Assembly (NCBI GenBank): GCA_963931165.1
Contig: OZ006985.1
Coordinates: 1-64,000 of the forward strand
Direction: 5' to 3'
From: Ornithoclostridium sp944380285
GTDB taxonomy: Bacteria > Bacillota > Clostridia > Christensenellales > UBA3700
Length of the DNA stretch: 64,000 bases
Below the pieces are notes generated by a model. That model had not been told where the DNA came from. It saw only the letters and a list, made by a program, of their open reading frames with translations, and searched no databases. Below are positions 7,614 through 14,723 of this stretch, in pieces. Position 1 is the first letter of the stretch, and every line of letters starts with the position of its first letter. The translations under genes were made by a program, and so were the position numbers.

Positions 7614-8549
7614 TCAAAGTCCGAGTTGATCCATAAAGTCGCGCAGCCCGTCCGCGGACTTGCGCAGCTTGGTGAGTTCTTCGGCGCTGAAATCGTACGG
7701 CAGGTGGTCGATGACGCCCTCTTTGCCGAGGATGCACGGCACGCTGACGCAGACGTTGTTGACGCCGTAGTAGTCGTCGAGCAGCGACGTTACGTTAAAG
7801 ATGCTGCCACTGTCGCTCATGATCGTGCTGCAAAGTTCGGCGACGATCGCGGCGATCGCGAAGTTGGTCACGCCCTTGCGCTTGATGACCTGCGCGCCCA
7901 GCCCGATGATGTCGTCTACGAGCGCGTCCTTGTCGATGGCGACGCCCATCTTGGCGCAATAGCTGTCCAGCTTCATGCCCGAGACGTGGACGGAGCTCCA
8001 CACCGCGAATTGGCTCTCGCCGTGTTCGCCGCCCATAAAGCCGTGGATGTTGCGGATGTCGGCGTTGAGCTGCTTGGCGAGCATATAGCGGAAGCGCGCC
8101 GAGTCGAGCACCGTGCCGCTGCCGAACACCTTGCCGGCAGGCAGACCGGTCTCCTTGAGGATGACGTAGGTCATGATGTCGACGGGGTTGGAGACGACGA
8201 GGATGACTCCGCCGTTGTAGTGCTGCATGATGTTGGCGGCGATGTCCTTCGCGATGCCGATATTCTTGGACGCGAGGTCGAGGCGGGTCTCGCCGGGCTT
8301 ACGGCCGAGGCCCGCGGCGACGACGATGATGTCGCTGTCCTTGATGTCGGCATAGCTGCCGCTGTGAATATTCATTCTGCCGATGGTGATGAGCCCGTGG
8401 TTGATGTCCATTGCCTCGCCTTCGGCTTTGTCGTTGTTGACGTCGATGATGACAAGTTCGCGCGCGATGTGCTTTTGGGCGATCGAGAACGCCGCGGTCG
8501 CGCCGACGCTTCCCGCGCCGATGATACTGATCTTGGAGTGTCCGTTCAA
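7614..8549 (-). CDS. mdh: Malate dehydrogenase of the LDH-like family
   Basis: 311 residues of the LDH/MDH superfamily with a GAGSVGA nucleotide-binding loop, catalytic D149/R152 (VLDSARFR), H176 (GGEHGES), R89 and N121. By overall sequence it would usually be named L-lactate dehydrogenase. However, the substrate-specificity position is Arg (R83 in AAGLGRKPGETRLDL) where lactate dehydrogenases have Gln (the classic Q102). Arg there selects oxaloacetate/malate. Position 246 (KGVTNF) keeps the LDH-type Thr, so some ambiguity remains. The operon with malic enzyme supports malate. Start is TTG at 8549 with AAGAGG upstream. Confidence 0.78.
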   Translation of the reverse strand: MNGHSKISIIGAGSVGATAAFSIAQKHIARELVIIDVNNDKAEGEAMDINHGLITIGRMNIHSGSYADIKDSDIIVVAAGLGRKPGETRLDLASKNIGIAKDIAANIMQHYNGGVILVVSNPVDIMTYVILKETGLPAGKVFGSGTVLDSARFRYMLAKQLNADIRNIHGFMGGEHGESQFAVWSSVHVSGMKLDSYCAKMGVAIDKDALVDDIIGLGAQVIKRKGVTNFAIAAIVAELCSTIMSDSGSIFNVTSLLDDYYGVNNVCVSVPCILGKEGVIDHLPYDFSAEELTKLRKSADGLRDFMDQLGL

Positions 8550-8596
8550 ACTGAATACCTCTTTGGTTATTTCACAATTTTCCTCAAACCGCGTGC

Positions 8597-8626
8597 ATTA
8601 TAACACATCCGCGCGTGAGATTGCAA
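8597..8626 (-). promoter_or_regulatory. Promoter of the mdh-malic enzyme operon
   Basis: Minus strand TTGCAA (8626-8621), 18-bp spacer, TATAAT (8602-8597) with an upstream TG (TGTTATAAT, extended -10). Confidence 0.65.
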
Positions 8627-8790
8627 AACATTTGACGGGGTGCGCGCGCACTTTTTTCGACATTTTCGCCACAGATGTCCGCTATCGTACATCTGTCCGC
8701 CGGGCGTGCCCTCTTGTGCAGACGCCGGCTACCCAATTTTGCGATAACTGTTGTTTTTGCCGCACATGTGTAGAACATTTTCCGCCGCTA

Positions 8791-8819
8791 TTGACATCTT
8801 GCGCATTGTGTGTTATATT
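8791..8819 (+). promoter_or_regulatory. Promoter of the YxjI-lipoprotein pair
   Basis: TTGACA (8791-8796), 17-bp spacer, TATATT (8814-8819). Confidence 0.7.
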
Positions 8820-8884
8820 ATTACCGATAAGGTGTGTGCCGCAAGACATTGCGAAAAACGCACACAACGATACAGGGAGGAATC

Positions 8885-9388
8885 ATGCAACTTTTTGTCA
8901 GGAACAAGATCGTTTCGCTCGGTGGGTCTTCCACCGTCAAAGACGCCCAAGGCAACGACGTTTTCAAGGTCAAGGGCAACATCATGACCGTCACCAAAAA
9001 GAAGAGGGTGTGCGACATGAACGACAACGTGCTCTACACCGTTCGCTGCCGCTGGCTCAATCCGCTCGCGCACAAGGCGTACATCTACGACGCGGACGGC
9101 AATAAGATTGCGACGATCAAGCGCCCGTTCATGTCGATCAAACAAAAGTTCTTTGTGACGACCGACCAAGGCGAGATCATGGTCGAGGGCGGCTTTTTCT
9201 CCATGCACTGTCTGATCAAGCGCGGGGAGGAGGTCTTGGGCGCGATCACACGGCAGGCGCTCAACCTCGCTTCTTTCCTCGGCGAAAACTACTTCATGCT
9301 CGAAGCGGCAGACGACGCCAACGCCGCCTATTTGGTCGCGCTCGTCATCGCGATAGACAACGTCGTCGACGACGCGTCGGGCAAATGA
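8885..9388 (+). CDS. LURP-one-related / YxjI family protein
   Basis: 167 residues with the tubby-like LURP-one/YxjI fold pattern: MQLFVRNKIVSLGGSSTVKD, VKGNIMTVTKKKRV, YTVRCRWLNPLAHKAYIYD, IKRPFMSIKQKFFV and IDNVVDD at the end. The family is structurally related to phospholipid scramblases but its bacterial role is unknown. The start at 8885 follows AGGGAGGA. The downstream lipoprotein begins 1 base after its stop, so they are probably co-transcribed and coupled. Confidence 0.8.
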   Translation: MQLFVRNKIVSLGGSSTVKDAQGNDVFKVKGNIMTVTKKKRVCDMNDNVLYTVRCRWLNPLAHKAYIYDADGNKIATIKRPFMSIKQKFFVTTDQGEIMVEGGFFSMHCLIKRGEEVLGAITRQALNLASFLGENYFMLEAADDANAAYLVALVIAIDNVVDDASGK

Positions 9389-9389
9389 G

Positions 9390-10877
9390 ATGAAACGGCG
9401 TCTTTCCGCGGCGCTCGTCGTCGCTCTCATCGTCGTCTGCATCGCGGCGATGCTCGGCGCGTGCGACTCGTTTGTGTTCGGCATCACCGTCGCTCCTCTG
9501 CCCGAAAATGTCAAACAGCTCGTTTTGACCTCGGGCGGCAAAGCTCCCGTCAATTGGAACGGCGAAAAGCTGTTGTTCGATTCGGGCGCCGTCGTCGACG
9601 GCACGCTCGTCCTGGAGCCGGGCTACGAGCCGGGCGGCCTCAAATTGTTCGTCTACGGCAAGCAGCTCACGCTCGAAAAGGATTTCGCCGGCAACTACAC
9701 CTTTTCTTTCACGATGCAGCGTGACGGCGATTTGACCTTTGAGGGCGAGCCCGCGCTCGCTCCGCGCGCCGTGCATATCACCGGCGTCGGCGCGGACGGC
9801 GTCTTTGTCGAGGCGAACGGCAAGTCCTATCCCCTTTCGGACGGCAACGTGTCGTTGGAGCTCGAGACTTCCGCGACCGCGCCCTTCACCTTGAGAGTCT
9901 ACTCGACCGACTACATGTCCATGCCTTCGTGCGATGCCGTCGCTTCGCCCGCGTCGGCTGCGCCGGAGCCGTTCTATGCGGACGGCAAAGGCGGCGCGGT
10001 CTGCACCTTCCCGGCAGGCATCAGCGCGCTGCACATCACCCTCGCGCTCGACAAGGCGAAGGGCGCCCCGCGCGTCGACCTTGTCGGCAACCCCGGCGAC
10101 ATGTTCTACACCGCCGCCGTGGACGGCGCTCCGCTCGAGGGCGGCAAATTTGCGCTGTCGGCGTTCGAGGACGGCGGGGCGCAATTGAGTTTGACTTTGA
10201 CGGACGAGGGACAGGACGTATGGGACGCGATGTCCGCCGCAGGAACGCCGCTCGGCATGACAATCAACGGCGTATCGGTGACCGCGAGCGCGGCGACTGC
10301 GGACGGCAAAACGGTCTTCACCGCGCCGCTCAAACCGGCGTACGAATACTTTTCGGGCGAAGTTTCCGACCTCTTCCTCTTTGAGGTGACGACAGCGATC
10401 CCCGAGACCGCGGCGAAGCAAAACGGCTACGTTCACGTCTCGTCGGACGCCGCTCCGCGCATAATTTGGCAAGAAGTGTACGAAGGCGTTGCGTACGCCT
10501 GCGACGAGCAGCCGTCGCTGATCTTCGGCGGCGACGGCGGCGCCTACTACGCGCCGGGCGGCTACGTCCTCTTTGACGCGTGGGTGCCGATCGGCGTCCG
10601 CGACACCGTGCCGTCCTACTCCTTCAAAGCATATCTCGGCGCCGCCTCCGAAAGCGCGGACGAGGTCGAGATCTACGACGTCGACGAAGAGGCGAAGTTC
10701 GACGCGAACACCACTTCCCCTGTCAAAGTGCTGTTGACAGAGGAATGGAAGGAAGACACCGAGTCCGTCTCCTCTCTGGGGTACCTCTACCGCTACAAGG
10801 TCGCAGTTTCGGTCGATCTGCTCGGCTCCGAGAAAGAGCTGACGATCGACTTCATAAGGGCAGCCGACTTGAAGTGA
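9390..10877 (+). CDS. Large hypothetical lipoprotein
   Basis: 495 residues. Signal peptide MKRRLSAALVVALIVVCIAA with lipobox MLGAC gives lipid attachment at the Cys near residue 25. The rest is beta-rich with many Gly/Asp/Thr and no repeat unit I recognise. Segments such as TVAPLPENVKQL and ITGVGADGVFVEANGKSY suggest Ig-like or sugar-binding type beta domains, but this is not a family assignment. It directly follows the YxjI-like gene. No clear terminator is seen, and the ~230 bases after it (10878-11105) contain nothing I can support. Confidence 0.75.
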   Translation: MKRRLSAALVVALIVVCIAAMLGACDSFVFGITVAPLPENVKQLVLTSGGKAPVNWNGEKLLFDSGAVVDGTLVLEPGYEPGGLKLFVYGKQLTLEKDFAGNYTFSFTMQRDGDLTFEGEPALAPRAVHITGVGADGVFVEANGKSYPLSDGNVSLELETSATAPFTLRVYSTDYMSMPSCDAVASPASAAPEPFYADGKGGAVCTFPAGISALHITLALDKAKGAPRVDLVGNPGDMFYTAAVDGAPLEGGKFALSAFEDGGAQLSLTLTDEGQDVWDAMSAAGTPLGMTINGVSVTASAATADGKTVFTAPLKPAYEYFSGEVSDLFLFEVTTAIPETAAKQNGYVHVSSDAAPRIIWQEVYEGVAYACDEQPSLIFGGDGGAYYAPGGYVLFDAWVPIGVRDTVPSYSFKAYLGAASESADEVEIYDVDEEAKFDANTTSPVKVLLTEEWKEDTESVSSLGYLYRYKVAVSVDLLGSEKELTIDFIRAADLK

Positions 10878-11105
10878 CGCGGCGCAAGCCGGCGCGCCGA
10901 GCGGCAGTGCAAATCGCACGATCTCTGCGCGGCAACGGACGCACCGCCCCGGCAGTACATTTCGCCGCAAGCCCTCAAAAGCGTGGCGACGCGCCGCCCT
11001 TCGACGGCACGCGGACGCGCCGAACGCTCGACACGTTTCGACTTTTTGCGAGTTCTTCCACAATTGAGGAACATCGCTGCGATCGTTAAAATTTTATCGC
11101 TTTCG

Positions 11106-11134
11106 TTGCTATCGCGGCGGATATGCGGTATAAT
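11106..11134 (+). promoter_or_regulatory. Promoter of small membrane protein
   Basis: TTGCTA (11106-11111), 17 bp, TATAAT (11129-11134). Confidence 0.6.
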
Positions 11135-11168
11135 ATAGACAGAAAATACTTCAACAAGGAGGCAAATT

Positions 11169-11414
11169 ATGGCAAAAAGCAGCGGCAAAGGCGTAACTTG
11201 GTTCAACAGACAGAGTCGTCTCGTGCAGATCATTCTTCTTCTCATCCCGATTGTCAACTGGGTGGTCGAAATCATCGTCAGATGGAGCACGTTCTTCCAA
11301 AAGGGCGGCGCGGTGAGGCTGGTCATCTGCATCGTCGTCACCTTCCTCGGCTTGATCGTAGGCTGGATCGACTGCATTTGGGTGCTGATCACAAAACATC
11401 TGTTCTTGCAATGA
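11169..11414 (+). CDS. Small two-helix membrane protein
   Basis: 81 residues with two hydrophobic segments (about 20-40 and 48-76) separated by a short basic loop (VRWSTFFQKGGAVR). The start at 11169 follows AAGGAGG. The gene is a stand-alone unit with its own promoter and a terminator at 11437-11464. No family is certain. It resembles small YqaE/Pmp3-like or DUF-type membrane proteins only in layout. Confidence 0.75.
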   Translation: MAKSSGKGVTWFNRQSRLVQIILLLIPIVNWVVEIIVRWSTFFQKGGAVRLVICIVVTFLGLIVGWIDCIWVLITKHLFLQ

Positions 11415-11436
11415 ACTTTCCGAATTTCGGACACAC

Positions 11437-11464
11437 GGGGCGGCGCAGCCGTCCCTTTTCTTTT
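11437..11464 (+). terminator. Terminator
   Basis: GGGGCGGC GCA GCCGTCCC hairpin (one G-U pair) followed by TTTTCTTTT. The promoter of the next gene starts inside its T-tract. Confidence 0.75.
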
Positions 11465-11466
11465 GC

Positions 11467-11495
11467 TTGCAGTGCGCCGCTCGTTCTGTTATAAT
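11467..11495 (+). promoter_or_regulatory. Promoter of membrane protein at 11520
   Basis: TTGCAG (11467-11472), 17 bp, TATAAT (11490-11495). Confidence 0.6.
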
Positions 11496-11519
11496 GGTGA
11501 AAACGCTCGGAGACGGACA

Positions 11520-12404
11520 ATGGTCAAGAAGGCAGTCAAAAACTATTTCGTCAATCTCAAATATTTCTTCACACCGCTCGGCACGCTCGCGCTGGGGCTG
11601 ATCATAGGTCTGTCCGTCTTTCTGCCGGGAGCAAAGACCGCGCTTTCCGACCTCGTCGCGTCGATACAAGACACCCTCTCGTCCGCGGTGATCGACGTCG
11701 AGCATCTCGAAGAGAGCCTTTTGGACGCGGTCAAATCGCTGGATTGGTCGCAGCCGCTGTCCGCGGTCGGGACGATCTTCGACAGTCAGTGGCTGACAGA
11801 CACGCTCAACAACAGCATTTTGCCATTTGTCGAAAACGCCGAACAATACGCGGGCGATCTGATGTTTGCGATCGAGACGTTCACGGTCGCGATGATCGCG
11901 CTCGTCGTCGTGGCGGCGTTCTTCGTCGCGGTGGGATTCATCGCAGGCTTTTTGCTGATCAAGTGGCTGATACGCCGCGACATCGCGAGGCGGTCGATTG
12001 TCAAATATCTGCTCATTTCGCTCGTCGACGCGATCCTTGCCGGCGCAATGATCGCGCTTTGCACCTGGATATACTCGCTGTCGCACTGGCTGACGGCGGT
12101 CGCGATCGCGATCGGGCTGGTGCTCTCGGGCGGCATCTCGCTGATCGAAGCATATCTCGTCCACGGCAGGGGCAAGGTGGACGTCAAGGCGGTCGTCAAC
12201 GCCAAAAACGTGTTCAAACTCTATTGCGGCGACCTGTTGATATTGCTGATCGCGAGCGCGTTCTCCGCCCTCGTATATTGGCTGATCAATGCTGTTGCGG
12301 CGGCGATCTTGGGGCTGATATTCTTCGAGATCGCGCTGATCGTCATCGACCTCAACGCCGAGGCGTACGTCAAGTCGCTCGCCGAGGGCACTGCGATCGA
12401 CTGA
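11520..12404 (+). CDS. Hypothetical multi-pass membrane protein
   Basis: 294 residues. TM1 is at about 14-34. A ~80-residue segment follows with a predicted helical, probably extracytoplasmic region. TM2 is at about 120-150, and three to four further TMs run from 165 to 280. The ATG at 11520 follows CGGAGACGG. Conserved-looking motifs are few (KYLLISLVDAILAG, KNVFKLYCGDL). No family recognised. Monocistronic, with its own promoter and the terminator at 12415-12438. Confidence 0.75.
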   Translation: MVKKAVKNYFVNLKYFFTPLGTLALGLIIGLSVFLPGAKTALSDLVASIQDTLSSAVIDVEHLEESLLDAVKSLDWSQPLSAVGTIFDSQWLTDTLNNSILPFVENAEQYAGDLMFAIETFTVAMIALVVVAAFFVAVGFIAGFLLIKWLIRRDIARRSIVKYLLISLVDAILAGAMIALCTWIYSLSHWLTAVAIAIGLVLSGGISLIEAYLVHGRGKVDVKAVVNAKNVFKLYCGDLLILLIASAFSALVYWLINAVAAAILGLIFFEIALIVIDLNAEAYVKSLAEGTAID

Positions 12405-12414
12405 ACGGATCTTC

Positions 12415-12438
12415 GCCGCCTTTCGGGGCGGCATTTTT
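12415..12438 (+). terminator. Terminator
   Basis: GCCGCC TTTCGG GGCGGC followed by ATTTTT. Confidence 0.7.
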
Positions 12439-12448
12439 ATGTCCGCGA

Positions 12449-12478
12449 TTGACAGACGGCGCTGCTTTGCCGTAAAAT
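12449..12478 (+). promoter_or_regulatory. Promoter of the MBL hydrolase-esterase pair
   Basis: TTGACA (12449-12454), 18 bp, TAAAAT (12473-12478). The GCGGAGG ribosome site begins only five bases after the -10, so the leader must be very short. Confidence 0.55.
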
Positions 12479-12494
12479 ATAAGCGGAGGATGTC

Positions 12495-13307
12495 ATGCGC
12501 ACGCGCAAAATCGAACCAAACACCTACATGCTTACCGACGCGCTCGTTCACGTCAACCGCTTTTTGCTGATCGGCGGCGAGCGGGCGCTTTTGCTCGACA
12601 CCGGCTACGGCGAAGAGTCGATGACTCGCCGTCTGCGCCGTTTGACCGACCTGCCGCTCGTCGTCGCCAACACCCATCTTCATCCCGACCACAGCGACGG
12701 CAACAAGCTGTTCGGCGAGGTCTTTGTCGGCGAGGCGGACCTGCCCTGCCGCGGCATGCCGAGCAACGAGATGGCGCGCTCCGTCGCCGCTCATTTCAAG
12801 ACGAACACAAAGGTCCCGAGGCGCATTGTCGACAAGGTGCTCGAATACGGAATTATAGACACGGGCACCGAAAAATACTCTCCGATGCCCGACGTTTTCG
12901 AGCTTGGCGGCAGGACGATCGAGACGCTTCCCTGCCCCGGTCACACGCCGGGCAGCACGCTGTTTTTGGACAGCGCTGCGCGCTGCGTGTTTGCGGGCGA
13001 CGCGATCAATCCGGGCTTTTGGGCGTTCACTTCACCGGGGCTGACGCTTTCGGGATACGCCGAGCTTTGGCTCGACCTTGCCGCGCGTCTTGACGGCTAT
13101 GAGAGGATATGGATCTCCCATCACCGCCATCCCCTTCCGATCGAGTGGATAGGCGCGTTCGCCGCGGCGCTCAAAGCGGCTGCTCCCGAGCGTTCCAAGC
13201 CGCTCGACATAGTCGGCGGGCTGCCCGAGACTGTGCACATCTTCAAATACGACGACGAAAAATTCGGCGCGATACGCATTTTTGCCTATCCGTCGCAGAT
13301 GAGGTGA
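12495..13307 (+). CDS. Metallo-beta-lactamase-fold hydrolase
   Basis: 270 residues with the metal-binding signature THLHPDHSDG (HxHxDH), a downstream His in CPGHTPGST, Asp in VFAGDAI, and a last His in ISHHRHP. This is the glyoxalase II-like/MBL superfamily, two metal ions in the active site. The substrate is not defined by sequence. Strong GCGGAGG precedes the ATG. The esterase gene follows after two bases, with its ribosome site overlapping this stop. The pair may act on the same thioester or ester substrates, which is inference. Confidence 0.88.
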   Translation: MRTRKIEPNTYMLTDALVHVNRFLLIGGERALLLDTGYGEESMTRRLRRLTDLPLVVANTHLHPDHSDGNKLFGEVFVGEADLPCRGMPSNEMARSVAAHFKTNTKVPRRIVDKVLEYGIIDTGTEKYSPMPDVFELGGRTIETLPCPGHTPGSTLFLDSAARCVFAGDAINPGFWAFTSPGLTLSGYAELWLDLAARLDGYERIWISHHRHPLPIEWIGAFAAALKAAAPERSKPLDIVGGLPETVHIFKYDDEKFGAIRIFAYPSQMR

Positions 13308-13309
13308 AT

Positions 13310-14263
13310 ATGGGCTTTCCGCAATTTGTCGCGCGCAAGCTGGCGCGCTCGATGGCAAAGGATGACGCTGAGCTCAAACATGGACAAAAACTGCCCGACG
13401 GAGTCACGGTGACTGAGTACGCCTATCTCGACGACGGGCACGCGATGCACCGTCTCAACGTCTGCCGTCCCGAGGGCGCGGCGGGCGTACTGCCGCTGAT
13501 CGTGGACATACACGGCGGCGCGTGGGTGTTCGGGGACAAAGATCTCAATCTCAACATGTGCATGCACTTGGCAAAGAGGGGCTATGTCGTCGCCGCGCCG
13601 AGCTATCGACTCGTGCCCGAGGTCACGCTTGACGGACAGGTCAAAGACGTGTTTGCCGCGCTCGATTTCATCTCAAAGCACGCGCACGAATGGGGCGCGG
13701 ACGCGTCCGAGGCGATGCTGACCGGCGATTCGGCGGGCGGGCATCTGTCCTCGCTCGCGCTGTGCATATCGCTGTCGCCGTCGCTCACGAAGGCATACGG
13801 CGTCGCACCGCCGGCGCTCGGGGTCAAGTGCCTTGCGATGAGCCATCCGGTGCCCGAAGTCCACTCGATATTGCGCGACGAAAACGACGAGCCTTCGCGC
13901 AAGTTCAAGGTGATACAGCGCGTGTTCGACGGCGCGATGTTCGGCAAGCGTCCGCGCAAACACCCCCTCTATCTCCTCTCCGCATTTTCGGAATATTCCG
14001 AGGGATTGCACCTGCCGCCGACGATGCTGATCGGGTGCGAACGCGATGTCTACGTCAAGCACTCTCGCTATGTCGCGCGGCTGCTCCGCGCCAAAGAGGA
14101 GCGGGGCGAGTGCGACAGGTTTGTCTTCCGCTACACCGACGTCGCGCACGAAAAGACGCGGCTTTGCCACGTCTACGAAGTGATGGATCCCACTCTGCCC
14201 GACTCGGTCGCGACGCTCGACGACATGGTGAAGTTCTTTGAGGAAAGCCGCGATCGCACCTGA
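13310..14263 (+). CDS. Alpha/beta hydrolase (HSL/BD-FAE-type esterase)
   Basis: 317 residues. Oxyanion-hole motif DIHGGAWVFGDKD and nucleophile elbow LTGDSAGGHLSS place it in the hormone-sensitive-lipase-like esterase group. The acid (C-E-R-D-V near 244) and the catalytic His (DVAHEK) are in the expected order. The start at 13310 uses GAGGTGA, which overlaps the previous TGA. Likely a cytosolic carboxylesterase acting on short acyl esters or acylated sugars. Ends at a strong terminator. Confidence 0.85.
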   Translation: MGFPQFVARKLARSMAKDDAELKHGQKLPDGVTVTEYAYLDDGHAMHRLNVCRPEGAAGVLPLIVDIHGGAWVFGDKDLNLNMCMHLAKRGYVVAAPSYRLVPEVTLDGQVKDVFAALDFISKHAHEWGADASEAMLTGDSAGGHLSSLALCISLSPSLTKAYGVAPPALGVKCLAMSHPVPEVHSILRDENDEPSRKFKVIQRVFDGAMFGKRPRKHPLYLLSAFSEYSEGLHLPPTMLIGCERDVYVKHSRYVARLLRAKEERGECDRFVFRYTDVAHEKTRLCHVYEVMDPTLPDSVATLDDMVKFFEESRDRT

Positions 14264-14327
14264 AACCGATGCGGGGGTATGGGTTGACCGCGGTTTGACT
14301 TTGCCGGACGTCGAGCCGGCTGCGCCG

Positions 14328-14357
14328 GGCGCGCCGATCTTCGGCGCGTCTTTTTTT
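14328..14357 (+). terminator. Terminator of the MBL-esterase operon
   Basis: GGCGCGCCGA TCT TCGGCGCGTC, 10-bp stem, then TTTTTTT. The ~140 bases after it hold a stray TATAAT near 14400 and no gene. Confidence 0.8.
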
Positions 14358-14496
14358 CAAAATTTTGCGTTTTCGGTGGACAACGTCGGCATTTTGCGCT
14401 ATAATAAAATTGTTCATGCATTGACCGAATCTCCCCAAAACTTTACTCATAACGGTTTTTGCGTGAACATTTTTTATGTTCGTTTTTCCGAAAGCA

Positions 14497-14531
14497 AAAA
14501 ATATCCATCCGTCGCGCGGATGGATATTTTT
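14497..14531 (-). terminator. Bidirectional terminator after the large lipoprotein gene
   Basis: AAAATATCCATCC / GGATGGATATTTT form a 13-bp A/T-flanked stem. It sits 13 bases beyond the TAA of the frameshifted C-terminus at 14544, supporting that TAA as the original gene end. Confidence 0.75.
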
Positions 14532-14543
14532 CGTTATACCGCG

Positions 14544-14723
14544 TTATTCCGCGACGATCTTCACGACCGCGGCGTTGCCTGCCGCGTCCTTGACCGTCAG
14601 CAGATATTCGCCGCCGAAACGGCAATATCTCCGTCGACGTTGTCCCTCGCGCCGAATCTCGCCGCGACATCGGAAGCGGTCGCGCCTGCAGCGATTGTCA
14701 CGACGTCGGAAACGTTCTCGCCG
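14544..14723 (-). pseudogene. Frameshifted C-terminal end of the lipoprotein at 14724
   Basis: Past the TGA at 14724 the coding pattern goes on in two other frames. First comes ADGENVSDVVTIAAGATASD and on to NVDGDIAVS. After a second shift near 14617 comes GGEYLLTVKDAAGNAAVV and a short tail ending in TAA at 14544. Together these make a bacterial Ig-like domain of the kind that begins DTQAPVV at the end of the intact frame. Two one-base losses explain it. Confidence 0.6.

Noticed and set aside
7614..8549. L-lactate dehydrogenase
   Set aside because: The specificity residue is Arg and the operon partner is malic enzyme.
9345..11063. 572-residue open frame on the minus strand
   Set aside because: Antisense shadow of the YxjI and lipoprotein genes. 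Its composition is Arg-rich with no motif or ribosome site, a common result of high GC.
14400..14405. TATAAT on the plus strand as a promoter
   Set aside because: No gene follows on that strand and the next feature is a terminator.
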